From positions 1-10,824 of the forward strand of contig JBOFUX010000048.1 of the NCBI GenBank assembly GCA_051652785.1: DNA of 10,824 nucleotides. The letters are read 5' to 3'. This DNA comes from JAGNZR01 sp051652785 (GTDB taxonomy: Bacteria > Fusobacteriota > Fusobacteriia > Fusobacteriales > Fusobacteriaceae). The position numbers and the translations under genes were made by a program. Positions 1 through 7,214 of the stretch are shown here, one piece after another. How positions within the stretch are numbered: the first letter of the stretch is position 1; each line of letters begins with the position of its first letter. The notes under the pieces are model-generated. The model had not been told where the DNA came from, searched no databases, and worked only from the letters and a program-made list of their open reading frames with translations.

Positions 1-2
1 GT

Positions 3-761
3 ATATATTTATTTTTTCTTATTTATTTTTTTTATAGTTATTTTAATACAGGTTTTATTTTAGAGTATGATATAAAAACTTTTTTTGATAAATATTTTGG
101 AATAAGCAAATATATAGTTTTCATAATTTTACTTGGAAATTATTTTATAGAGCACATAAAAAAAGAAAAAAGAAATACTATTCTTACAATAATGTTTCTT
201 ATTTATATTTTTTATTTAGCTTTTGCTACTTTATTATTAAGCTATAAGTTAAATTTAATAATTCAAAATCCTATTCCTAACTTAGAGTATCATTTTGTTA
301 AGTATTCTGTATTTGACTACGATTTAGGATTAATTGCCTCATTTTTAATATCTAATCTTATACTAATAAATAATACTTATTTATTCTATTTAGTTTTTCT
401 TATTTCTATTCTTATTTGTTTATTTATGGGAATTATAGTTACAAATAGAGTGTTGATCAAAGGTTTAAAATATATAAAAATTGAATATAATAAACTTAAA
501 ATATTAGAAAAAAAAGAGGAAAAAGTAAAAGAAAAAATTGCTATAAAAGAATCAATTGAAAAAAATGAAATAAAACAACTAGAAAAAATTAAAGAATATA
601 GAGAACAAATGATTCAAAATGAAATTACTTCCCATAAAGAAAGAACATCTAAATTAGAAACTGAGTTTCATATTTTTGAATTAAAAAATCTTTATAGTAA
701 AACAAAGAAAAAAATAATAAGAATAAAGAAAAAAAATATTGTTCATAGGAGTATTAAATGA
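3..761 (+). CDS. Membrane protein with C-terminal charged coiled coil, 5'-truncated; FtsK 4TM-like layout
   Basis: The frame is open from the first bases of the window to the TGA at 759-761, giving about 252 visible residues, so the true start lies upstream. The internal ATG at 192 is an unlikely start: it has no Shine-Dalgarno sequence and falls inside a hydrophobic region. I see about five hydrophobic stretches (near nucleotides 3-50, 105-150, 180-245, 325-370 and 380-440), then a basic turn. The last roughly 100 residues are rich in Lys and Glu and probably form a cytoplasmic coiled coil with a very basic tail. The spacing of the helices, and the final pair with a glycine before a basic exit, resemble the 4TM anchor of FtsK/SpoIIIE. 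No Walker A motif or motor domain follows. The stop overlaps the maf start by 4 bp (ATGA), so the end looks native and translation is probably coupled. The FtsK-like reading is inference from layout only; an unrelated membrane protein is possible. Confidence 0.75.
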   Translation: MYLFFLIYFFYSYFNTGFILEYDIKTFFDKYFGISKYIVFIILLGNYFIEHIKKEKRNTILTIMFLIYIFYLAFATLLLSYKLNLIIQNPIPNLEYHFVKYSVFDYDLGLIASFLISNLILINNTYLFYLVFLISILICLFMGIIVTNRVLIKGLKYIKIEYNKLKILEKKEEKVKEKIAIKESIEKNEIKQLEKIKEYREQMIQNEITSHKERTSKLETEFHIFELKNLYSKTKKKIIRIKKKNIVHRSIK

Positions 762-1336
762 TACTTGCTTCAAAATCTCCAAGAAGAAAAGAAATATTAG
801 AAAATGCTGGATTTAACATTACTATAGATTATATTAGTATAGATGAAATAAGTAATAAAATTACTATTCATGAAAAAATTCAAGATATTGCAAAAAAAAA
901 AGCAGAAATAATGTTAACCAAGTACCCTGATAAAACGATTATATCTGCTGACACAGTTGTTGTATTAAATTCTGAGATTTTTGGAAAACCAAAGGATGAA
1001 AAAGAAGCTATTTTAATGCTCAAAAAACTTTCTGGAAAAACTCATAATGTCATCACTGCTTATTGCGTACTAAACAAAGAAAAAAAAATAAAAATTCTTA
1101 ACTATAATATTAGTTTAGTAACGTTTAAAAAGCTAACAGAAGAAACTATTCAATGGTATATTGAAAAAAAAGAATCTTTAGATAAAGCTGGAGCTTATGG
1201 TATTCAAGGAAAAGGAGCTATTTTAATTGAAAAAATAGAGGGAGATTTTTATTCTATTATGGGATTCCCATTAAGTCAATGTATAGAAGATTTAGAAAAA
1301 ATAGGTATTAATTTAAAAAATATTTATAAAATATAA
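758..1336 (+). CDS. maf: Maf-family nucleotide pyrophosphatase (dTTP/UTP type)
   Basis: This 192-residue protein has full family length. Visible motifs are the N-terminal ASKSPRR loop (residues 4-10), the catalytic SADTVV segment with Asp65, GKP (76-78), DKAGAYGIQG (142-151) and the C-terminal EGDFYSIMGFPL block (161-172). Maf proteins hydrolyse nucleoside triphosphates to monophosphates, acting as house-cleaning enzymes and linked in some species to septum control. The AGAYGIQG and GFPL signatures match the YhdE-type (dTTP/UTP) subgroup better than the YceF-type, which is an inference from motif wording. The ATG at 758 overlaps the upstream stop and is preceded by AGGAG at 747-751. Placement next to mreB is conserved in many bacteria. 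An A10 run (892-901) encodes part of Lys-Lys-Lys. Confidence 0.95.
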   Translation: MILASKSPRRKEILENAGFNITIDYISIDEISNKITIHEKIQDIAKKKAEIMLTKYPDKTIISADTVVVLNSEIFGKPKDEKEAILMLKKLSGKTHNVITAYCVLNKEKKIKILNYNISLVTFKKLTEETIQWYIEKKESLDKAGAYGIQGKGAILIEKIEGDFYSIMGFPLSQCIEDLEKIGINLKNIYKI

Positions 1337-1352
1337 AAAGAATATAATTATA

Positions 1353-1360
1353 AGAGGTGG
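1353..1360 (+). promoter_or_regulatory. Ribosome binding site that decides the mreB start
   Basis: AGAGGTGG lies 5 bases before the ATG at 1366. An in-frame GTG at 1357 falls inside this Shine-Dalgarno sequence, so it cannot be the real start. The mreB coding region is therefore taken from 1366, three codons shorter than the longest open frame. Confidence 0.8.
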
Positions 1361-1365
1361 ATATA

Positions 1366-2412
1366 ATGAATAAATATTTTAAAGGTTTTTTAGGAGTCTT
1401 CTCAGAGGATTTAGGAATAGATTTAGGAACATCAAATACTCTTATTTGTATGAAAAATAAGGGGATTATATTAAATGAACCTTCAGTTGTAACAATAAAT
1501 ACTAAAAGTAAAAGTATTTTTGAGGTTGGAGGGACTGCTAAAAAAATGATAGGAAAAACTCCTCACGCTTTAGAGACAATAAGACCTCTTAAAAATGGTG
1601 TTATAGCAGATTACGAGGTAACAGAAAAAATGTTGCGTGAGTTTTATAAAAAAGTTTATTCTAAAAAAATTTTTTCAAGTCCTAGAGTTATTATTTGTGT
1701 TCCTGCAGGTGTTACTCAAGTAGAAAAAAGAGCTGTTATTGAAGTTACAAGAGAAGCTGGTGCTAGAGAGGCCTTTTTAATTGAAGAGCCAATGGCAGCT
1801 GCCATTGGTTTAGGACTTGATATTTTTGATCCCAATGGACATATGATTGTCGATATTGGTGGTGGAACTTCAGAAATAACAGTTATTTCATTGGGAGGAG
1901 TTGTTAAAGCTTCATCTTTTAGAGTTGCTGGAGATAGATTTGATATAGCTATAGTTGAATATGTGAGACAAAAGCACAATTTATTAATTGGAGAAAACAC
2001 TGCTGAAGAAATTAAACAAGCTGTAGGTGCTGTTATCGAATTAGAAGAAGAATTTTCAATTGAGGTAAGTGGACGTAGTATTCTAAATGGACTTCCTAAA
2101 AATATTATAATCACTTCTTCAGAGTTAGTTCCTTCTCTTGGAGATTTAGCTTCATTAATTATTGAAGAAATAAGGTCTATACTTGAAAAAACTCTTCCTG
2201 AATTATCTTCTGATATAAAAAGAAATGGAATTTGCTTGGCTGGAGGCGGTTCACTTATAAGAGGTCTTGAAAAAAAAATAGAAGAGGCTCTAAACTTAAA
2301 AGTTTTTTTAGCGGAAGAACCTTTGTATTGTGTAATTAATGGTATTCAGAAACTTCTTCATGATTTTGATAAATATAGTAAAGTTTTAGTATCCTCAGAG
2401 ACGGAGTACTAA
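1366..2412 (+). CDS. mreB: Rod shape-determining protein MreB (bacterial actin)
   Basis: This 348-residue actin-fold ATPase polymerises under the inner membrane and guides the cell-wall elongation machinery. Visible features: an amphipathic N-terminal stretch (residues 2-12, MreB membrane anchor type), phosphate-1 motif LGIDLGTSNT (16-25), the PLKNGVIADY block (74-83), EEP (140-142), phosphate-2 motif VDIGGGTSE (162-170), VAGD (187-190), and adenosine motif LAGGGSLIRG (291-300) where most family members have LTGGGALL. The sequence is typical of MreB/Mbl; which paralogue it is cannot be told from one copy. The gene sits 29 bp after maf and 52 bp before scpB. No mreC, mreD or radC lies next to it, unlike the common maf-radC-mreBCD arrangement. 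Confidence 0.95.
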   Translation: MNKYFKGFLGVFSEDLGIDLGTSNTLICMKNKGIILNEPSVVTINTKSKSIFEVGGTAKKMIGKTPHALETIRPLKNGVIADYEVTEKMLREFYKKVYSKKIFSSPRVIICVPAGVTQVEKRAVIEVTREAGAREAFLIEEPMAAAIGLGLDIFDPNGHMIVDIGGGTSEITVISLGGVVKASSFRVAGDRFDIAIVEYVRQKHNLLIGENTAEEIKQAVGAVIELEEEFSIEVSGRSILNGLPKNIIITSSELVPSLGDLASLIIEEIRSILEKTLPELSSDIKRNGICLAGGGSLIRGLEKKIEEALNLKVFLAEEPLYCVINGIQKLLHDFDKYSKVLVSSETEY

Positions 2413-2464
2413 AAAATATTCTTTAGATAACTATATAAAATTATATAAAAAAGGAGATATATTT

Positions 2465-2995
2465 GTGGGATTGAAAGAAAATATAGAAGCCATTATTTTT
2501 TTAGGTGGAGAGGGAGTAAAAATAAAAGAAATCTCTAAATCATTTTCTTTAAGTTTATTAGCTACAATAAATATTCTTAATGAGCTTAAAGAAAATAGAA
2601 AAAATACAGGAATAAATATTGAATTTGGTGATGAGATGGTATACTTTGTTACAAACCCTCATTGTGGAGAAGCTATCACTAATTTTTATGAACAAGAATC
2701 AAAACCTAAAAAATTATCAGGAGCTGCTCTTGAAACTGTTTCTATAATAGCATATAAACAGCCTGTAACCAAAAGTGAAATAGAGGCTATAAGAGGGGTT
2801 TCTACAGATCGAATTATACAGACTTTAGAGGGAAAAAAGTTTATTCAGATTTGTGGAAGAAAAGAGACCCCTGGTAGACCCAATCTTTATCAAATAACTA
2901 GTAATTTTTTAGCTTATTTAGATATTAGTAAAGTAGAAGAATTACCTAATTATTACGAAATGAGAGGAAATAAAAATGGAAAAAATGAGAATTAA
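2465..2995 (+). CDS. scpB: Segregation and condensation protein ScpB
   Basis: ScpB is the winged-helix kite subunit that dimerises and binds ScpA in the SMC condensin complex, which organises and separates chromosomes. The 176-residue product has typical length. Diagnostic motifs are LSGAALETVSIIAYKQPVTKSEIEAIRGV (family core, residues 84-112), the GRKETPGRP turn (131-139) and the FLAYLDISKVEELP segment (148-161). The start is GTG, chosen because AGGAG (2452-2456) lies 8 bases upstream and the conserved EAIIFL helix begins at residue 8. The 3' end overlaps rluB by 20 bp. ScpA, its obligate partner, is not adjacent and must be elsewhere in the genome. Confidence 0.94.
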   Translation: MGLKENIEAIIFLGGEGVKIKEISKSFSLSLLATINILNELKENRKNTGINIEFGDEMVYFVTNPHCGEAITNFYEQESKPKKLSGAALETVSIIAYKQPVTKSEIEAIRGVSTDRIIQTLEGKKFIQICGRKETPGRPNLYQITSNFLAYLDISKVEELPNYYEMRGNKNGKNEN

Positions 2996-3698
2996 TAAAT
3001 ATTTGGCAGGAAAAGGTGTTGCTTCGCGTCGAGAAATCGATAAACTAATAGAAGAAAAACATATTAAAATAAATGGTATTTTAGCTATTTCTGGGGAAAA
3101 AATTTCCGATTGTGATATTGTTGAAATTAGAGGAAAAAAATTAAATTTAGAAAATAAAGGTTTAAATAAAGTATATTTTTTACTTAATAAACCTCTTAAA
3201 GTAATAAGTGCTTCTAAAGACGATAGAGGAAGAACAACTGTTGTAGATTTAATTGAAACTAATGAAAGAATTTTTCCCATAGGTAGACTTGATTTTGAAA
3301 CTGGTGGAGCCCTTATTCTAACAAATGACGGAGAACTTTTTAATAAAATTATTCATCCTAGAACAGAGGTCTATAAAGATTATTTAGCCCAAATAAAAGG
3401 CTTCGTTGAAGATAAAAACATTGAAAATTTGCAAAATGGTATAAAATTAGAAGATGGTATAACTTTGCCTGCTTTTGTTAATATAATTTCAAGAACACAA
3501 AATAAAAGTATTTTAAAAATATCAATAAGAGAAGGACGAAATCGTCAAATAAGAAGAATGTTTGAAGCAGTAGGACATAGAGTTGAAAAATTAGTTAGAG
3601 AAAAAATTGGAAAACTAGGAATAGAAAATTTGAAATCTGGGGAATATAGAGAACTAACTAAAAAAGAAGTTGAATATCTTTATTCTTTAGGTGAATAA
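2976..3698 (+). CDS. rluB: RsuA/RluB-family rRNA pseudouridine synthase
   Basis: The 240-residue protein has an N-terminal S4 RNA-binding domain (RINKYLAGKGVASRREIDKLI, residues 5-25) followed by the RsuA-type catalytic domain. The catalytic block GRLDFETGGALILTNDG (103-119) contains the nucleophile Asp106; the usual wording is TxGLLLLTNDG, so the GGALIL variant is slightly unusual. The conserved basic loop REGRNRQIRRM lies at 185-195. Such enzymes convert a specific uridine in rRNA to pseudouridine. Length and the S4 domain suit the RluB branch (23S rRNA near position 2605 in E. coli), but RluE/RluF/RsuA specificity cannot be excluded. The ATG at 2976 follows GAGAGGA (2962-2968) inside scpB, indicating coupled translation. 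A second ATG at 2985 is possible but less well spaced. Confidence 0.93.
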   Translation: MEKMRINKYLAGKGVASRREIDKLIEEKHIKINGILAISGEKISDCDIVEIRGKKLNLENKGLNKVYFLLNKPLKVISASKDDRGRTTVVDLIETNERIFPIGRLDFETGGALILTNDGELFNKIIHPRTEVYKDYLAQIKGFVEDKNIENLQNGIKLEDGITLPAFVNIISRTQNKSILKISIREGRNRQIRRMFEAVGHRVEKLVREKIGKLGIENLKSGEYRELTKKEVEYLYSLGE

Positions 3699-3725
3699 TA
3701 TAGAGTTAAAAATGTAGGAGGAGTT

Positions 3726-4022
3726 ATGGCGTTAAGTAGAGAAGAAGTCCTAAAAATTGCTAAACTTTCAAGATTAGAATTTAAAGATGAGGAAATAGAA
3801 AGATTTCAAGAGGATTTGAATAATATTTTTGTATATATAGATGAATTAAATCAGGTAGATACTTCTATGGTAGAACCTTTAACACAAATAACTTTAGAAA
3901 CAAGTGATTTTAGAGAAGATTTTATTAAAAAATCTTTAACACAAGAGGAGTCTATGAAAAATTCTCCAAACCAAGCTGAAGGAATGTTAATTGTTCCTAA
4001 GGTAGTAGGGGGAGAAGATTAA
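3726..4022 (+). CDS. gatC: Asp/Glu-tRNA(Asn/Gln) amidotransferase subunit C
   Basis: GatC is the small subunit that wraps around and stabilises the GatA-GatB interface in the transamidosome. The 98-residue product shows the family pattern: an N-terminal helix with IAKLSRLEF (residues 11-19), the DELNQVDTSMVEPL segment (38-51), a DFRED motif (61-65) replacing the usual LRED, and the C-terminal VPKVVGGE (90-97). AGGAGG at 3716-3721 precedes the ATG by four bases. The gene starts 27 bp after rluB, and its TAA shares one base with the gatA ATG, so the two are translationally coupled. Confidence 0.93.
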   Translation: MALSREEVLKIAKLSRLEFKDEEIERFQEDLNNIFVYIDELNQVDTSMVEPLTQITLETSDFREDFIKKSLTQEESMKNSPNQAEGMLIVPKVVGGED

Positions 4023-5479
4023 TGATAAAAAATTTATTAAAATTAACTGCTTTTGAAATTAGAGAAAAAATAATAAGAAAAGAAATAACCTCTGAAGAAA
4101 TAACTACTTTAGTTTTTGAAAATATAGAAAAAAAAGATAGTATCGTAGGTAGTTTTGTTAATTTAAGAAAAGAGAAAGCACTTTTTGAAGCAAGAGCAAT
4201 AGATAAGAAAATAGCTCTTGGGGAAGCGGTTGGATTTTTAGCAGGGGTTCCTGTAGCTGTTAAAGATAATATGGTTTCAATGGGAGATCCTTCATCTTCG
4301 GGCTCTAAAATATTAGAGGGATACTTAGGAATTTATGATGCTACTGTTGTAAAGAAACTTAAAGAGGCAGGAGCAATAATAATAGGAAAAACTAATATGG
4401 ATGAATTTGCTATGGGTTCTAGTACTATGACCTCATGTTATGGAATGACTAAGAATCCTTGGGATTTAGAGAGAGTTCCTGGAGGAAGTAGTGGTGGTGC
4501 AGCTTCTTCTATTGCTGCACAACAAGTTTTTTTATCTCTAGGTTCTGATACAGGAGGAAGTATTAGACAACCAGCATCTTTTTGTGGAGTGGTAGGTTTA
4601 AAACCTACTTACGGAAGAGTTTCAAGATATGGACTTATGGCATTTGCTTCATCTCTTGATCAAATTGGTCCTTTAGGAAAAAATGTACAAGATGTAGCTC
4701 TTTGTATGAATGTAATTTCAGGAAATGATGATTTTGATTCTGTATCTTCAACTTCTCCAGTTCCAGACTTTCTTAAATATTTAAATCAAGATATAAAAGG
4801 ATTAAAAATTGGAATTCCTGAAGAATATTTTATTGAAGGTTTAAATCAAGATATAAAAAAAATAGTCTTAGATTCTATTGAAAAATTGAAAAGTTTAGGT
4901 GCTGAAATTATAAAAATATCTTTACCACACACAAAATATGCTGTATCTACTTATTATGTGCTAGCTCCTGCTGAAGCTAGTTCAAATTTAGGTAGATTTG
5001 ATGGAATCCGATATGGACATAGAACTACTAAAGCACAAAATATAGAAGAGTTATATAGTAAATCAAGAAGTGAAGGTTTTGGTGATGAGGTTAAAAGAAG
5101 AATAATGATGGGGACTCATGTATTAAGTGCTGGATTTTTTGATGCTTATTTTAAGAAAGCACAAAAAGTTAGAGCTTTAATTAAAAAAGATTTTGATGTT
5201 GCCTTTGAAAAAATAGACATTATTTTAACTCCTGTATCTCCTACAACCGCTTTTAAACTTTCTGATGAGAAAACGCCCATTGAATTGTATCTTGAAGATA
5301 TTTTCACAATTCCGGCTAATATAGCAGGATTACCAGGACTTGTTGTTCCTGCTGGACTTATAAATGGTTTACCCGTTGGGATTCAATTTCTAGGTAAATA
5401 TTTTGAAGAGGGAACTCTTTTAAAAGTAGGAAGTGCTTTTGAAAAAATAAGAGGGGAATGGATATTTCCAAAAATTTAA
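4022..5479 (+). CDS. gatA: Asp/Glu-tRNA(Asn/Gln) amidotransferase subunit A
   Basis: GatA is the glutaminase/amidase subunit: it releases ammonia from glutamine and channels it to GatB. The 485-residue protein has full length. The amidase-signature Ser-cis-Ser-Lys triad is intact: Lys81 in PVAVKDN, Ser156 in VPGGSSGGA and nucleophile Ser180 in GSDTGGSIRQPA. The DEFAMGSST (127-135) and GLKPTYGRVSRYGL (192-205) blocks are also standard. A GGGGGAG Shine-Dalgarno (about 4008-4014) sits in the gatC tail. An exact 19-bp direct repeat (4780-4798 and 4840-4858) makes LNQDIK occur twice, 20 residues apart, but both copies fit the family alignment by eye, so function should be intact. Confidence 0.97.
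   Translation: MIKNLLKLTAFEIREKIIRKEITSEEITTLVFENIEKKDSIVGSFVNLRKEKALFEARAIDKKIALGEAVGFLAGVPVAVKDNMVSMGDPSSSGSKILEGYLGIYDATVVKKLKEAGAIIIGKTNMDEFAMGSSTMTSCYGMTKNPWDLERVPGGSSGGAASSIAAQQVFLSLGSDTGGSIRQPASFCGVVGLKPTYGRVSRYGLMAFASSLDQIGPLGKNVQDVALCMNVISGNDDFDSVSSTSPVPDFLKYLNQDIKGLKIGIPEEYFIEGLNQDIKKIVLDSIEKLKSLGAEIIKISLPHTKYAVSTYYVLAPAEASSNLGRFDGIRYGHRTTKAQNIEELYSKSRSEGFGDEVKRRIMMGTHVLSAGFFDAYFKKAQKVRALIKKDFDVAFEKIDIILTPVSPTTAFKLSDEKTPIELYLEDIFTIPANIAGLPGLVVPAGLINGLPVGIQFLGKYFEEGTLLKVGSAFEKIRGEWIFPKI
4780..4858 (+). repeat. Exact 19-bp direct repeat inside gatA, 60 bp apart
   Basis: TTTAAATCAAGATATAAAA occurs at 4780-4798 and again at 4840-4858. The offset is exactly 60 bases (20 codons), so both copies are read in the same frame and encode LNQDIK twice. 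The flanking bases differ. Confidence 0.9.
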
Positions 5480-5503
5480 AAATTTAAAAAGGAGAATTAT
5501 AAT

Positions 5504-6946
5504 ATGAATGGTTGGGAATCAGTAATAGGTTTAGAGGTCCATCTTCAACTAAAAACAGGGACTAAAGTATGGTGTGGTTGTGATGCTAATTACGATACTG
5601 CTCTTCCTAATACACACACTTGTCCAATTTGCTTAGGACATCCAGGAACTTTACCTAAACTTAATATAAAAGTTGTAGAATACGCTATAAAAGCCGCACT
5701 TGCATTAAATTGTAAAATTAATAAAAATAGTGGTTTCGATAGAAAAAATTATTTTTATCCAGATACTCCAAAAAATTATCAAATAACACAATTTGAAACA
5801 CCTTATTGTGAATCTGGTTATATTGATTTTACTTTAAATTCTGGAAAGGAATTAAGAACTGGAATTACTAGAATACAGATAGAAGAAGATGCCGCAAAAA
5901 ATATTCATGGAGAACGAGAGTCTTTTATCAATTTTAATAGAGCTTCTATGCCTTTAATTGAAATAATTTCAGATCCAGATTTAAGAAGCTCAGAAGAAGC
6001 TTATGAGTATTTAAATACTTTAAAAAGCATTATAAAATATACTAAAATAAGTGATGTTTCAATGGAATTAGGTTCTCTTAGATGTGATGCGAATATTTCT
6101 GTTATGAAAAAAGGTGCTAAAGTTTTTGGAACAAGAGTTGAAGTTAAAAATTTAAACTCTTTTAAAGCAGTAGCTCGAGCAATTGACTACGAAATAGGAA
6201 GACAAATTGAAGTTATCGAAAAAGGTGGAAGTATTTCGCAAGAAACCAGATTATGGGATGATAGTATTCAGGTTACCCGAGTTATGAGAAGTAAAGAAGA
6301 AGCTATGGATTATAGATATTTTCCTGAACCTGATTTGCCTAGACTTATAATAACTGATAAAATGATAAAATCTGTTGAGATTACTATGCCAGAAAAGAAA
6401 ACAGATAAATTAAATAGATTTACAAATATTTACAAATTACCTGAATATGATGCTAATTTAATTTGTCAAGATATGGAACTAGCCGATTATTTTGAAGAAG
6501 TAGTAAAAACTTCAAATAACCCTAAACTTTCTTCTAATTGGATAATGTCAGAAGTTCTGAAAAATTTAAAAGAAAAGCATATTTCTATTGAAAATTTCTC
6601 TATTTCTTCCAAACATTTAGGAGAAATTATAAAACTTATCGATAAAGGTATTATTTCTAATAAAATAGCTAAAGAAGTTTTTGAAATAAAATTAAATGAT
6701 TCAAGATCACCAGAAGAAATTGTAAAAATGAACGAAATGACTCAAGTTGCAGATAGTGATGCTATTGAAATCATGGTTAAAGATGTCATTATTTCAAATC
6801 CTAAAATGGTGGAAGATTATAAAACAGCAGATGAAGGGAAAAAACCTAGAGTTATAAAAGGACTTATAGGACAAGTAATGAAACTTTCAAAAGGTAAAGC
6901 TAATCCTGAAATAGTTTCTACCTTAATGGAAATAAATTTAAAATAA
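5504..6946 (+). CDS. gatB: Asp/Glu-tRNA(Asn/Gln) amidotransferase subunit B
   Basis: GatB phosphorylates the side chain of misacylated Glu-tRNA(Gln) or Asp-tRNA(Asn) and amidates it with ammonia from GatA. The 480-residue product is full length. Visible features: GLEVHLQL (residues 9-16), a complete zinc-site cysteine set (Cys24 and Cys26 in WCGC, Cys40 and Cys43 in CPICLG), the FDRKNYFYPDTPKNYQITQ catalytic-cradle block (78-96), AMDYRYFPEPDLP (267-279), and a C-terminal YqeY-like helical tail. The start follows GGAG at 5491-5494, 24 bp after gatA. A complete GatCAB implies that Gln-tRNA and/or Asn-tRNA is made indirectly in this organism. It is the last gene of the unit; a long hairpin follows four bases after its stop. 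Confidence 0.97.
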   Translation: MNGWESVIGLEVHLQLKTGTKVWCGCDANYDTALPNTHTCPICLGHPGTLPKLNIKVVEYAIKAALALNCKINKNSGFDRKNYFYPDTPKNYQITQFETPYCESGYIDFTLNSGKELRTGITRIQIEEDAAKNIHGERESFINFNRASMPLIEIISDPDLRSSEEAYEYLNTLKSIIKYTKISDVSMELGSLRCDANISVMKKGAKVFGTRVEVKNLNSFKAVARAIDYEIGRQIEVIEKGGSISQETRLWDDSIQVTRVMRSKEEAMDYRYFPEPDLPRLIITDKMIKSVEITMPEKKTDKLNRFTNIYKLPEYDANLICQDMELADYFEEVVKTSNNPKLSSNWIMSEVLKNLKEKHISIENFSISSKHLGEIIKLIDKGIISNKIAKEVFEIKLNDSRSPEEIVKMNEMTQVADSDAIEIMVKDVIISNPKMVEDYKTADEGKKPRVIKGLIGQVMKLSKGKANPEIVSTLMEINLK

Positions 6947-6949
6947 AAT

Positions 6950-7005
6950 ATATAAAAAGAAAGAAAATAAAAAAAGCAATTTTTTTATTTTCTTTCTTTT
7001 TATAT
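6950..7005 (+). terminator. 26-bp perfect A/U hairpin closing the gat operon
   Basis: Bases 6950-6975 are the exact reverse complement of 6980-7005, with a GCAA loop at 6976-6979, a GNRA-type tetraloop. The stem holds only two G-C pairs (G6959 and G6963); the rest is A-U, with the purine-rich arm first. It starts four bases after the gatB stop and is followed by TTATTATAAATT. The position suits a 3' end or terminator, but the A-U stem and the U-rich arm lying inside the stem are unlike a textbook GC stem plus U tract. Confidence 0.7.
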
Positions 7006-7147
7006 TATTATAAATTATTTGATTCAATTGCTTATTATTTCTACAATAGTACACGAAGTACAAAGACACTTTACATAGAAATTTTAAATTTTTTTTAATA
7101 AAATAAGTTTTAAAATAAGAGAATTTGTAGAAAAAAAAAAGAAATAG

Positions 7148-7156
7148 TGTTATAAT
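7148..7156 (+). promoter_or_regulatory. Candidate extended -10 promoter for the TetR-family gene
   Basis: TGTTATAAT gives a perfect TATAAT at 7151-7156 with a TG one base upstream (extended -10). No good -35 lies at 17 bp; a weak TTGTAG at 7125-7130 would need a 20-bp spacer. An A10 tract (7131-7140) fills the spacer. Transcription would start near 7163, leaving a leader of about 50 bases before the ATG at 7215. This matches an independently transcribed gene between two terminators. Confidence 0.5.
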
Positions 7157-7178
7157 ATTTTTATATTTATTTTTAATC

Positions 7179-7194
7179 AATATTATTTAATATT
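7179..7194. promoter_or_regulatory. Candidate palindromic operator in the tetR-family leader
   Basis: AATATTA-TT-TAATATT is a perfect 7-bp inverted repeat with a 2-bp centre, placed between the candidate -10 and the ribosome binding site. TetR proteins often repress their own genes through palindromes in this position. The base composition is so AT-rich that chance occurrence is quite possible. Confidence 0.25.
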
Positions 7195-7214
7195 TCTGAG
7201 GGGGGATAATACTA

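Noticed and set aside
1..63. A hydrophobic reading frame (about 20 codons) ending in TAG at 61-63
   Set aside because: A different frame is open from the window edge for about 252 codons through the same bases and joins naturally to maf; the short frame is an AT-rich shadow.
192..194. ATG at 192 as the start of the first protein
   Set aside because: There is no ribosome binding site before it, the frame is open back to the window edge, and the upstream residues continue the membrane-helix pattern.
1716..2114. 132-codon open frame antisense to mreB
   Set aside because: It lies fully inside the conserved mreB gene, has no ribosome site and its translation is a low-complexity mirror of mreB codons.
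2942..3280. 112-codon open frame antisense to scpB/rluB
   Set aside because: It overlaps two well-supported genes and has no recognisable domain.
6938..7180. 80-codon minus-strand open frame in the gatB-tetR gap
   Set aside because: Its translation is Phe/Lys low complexity created by the A/T hairpin and A tracts; no ribosome site.
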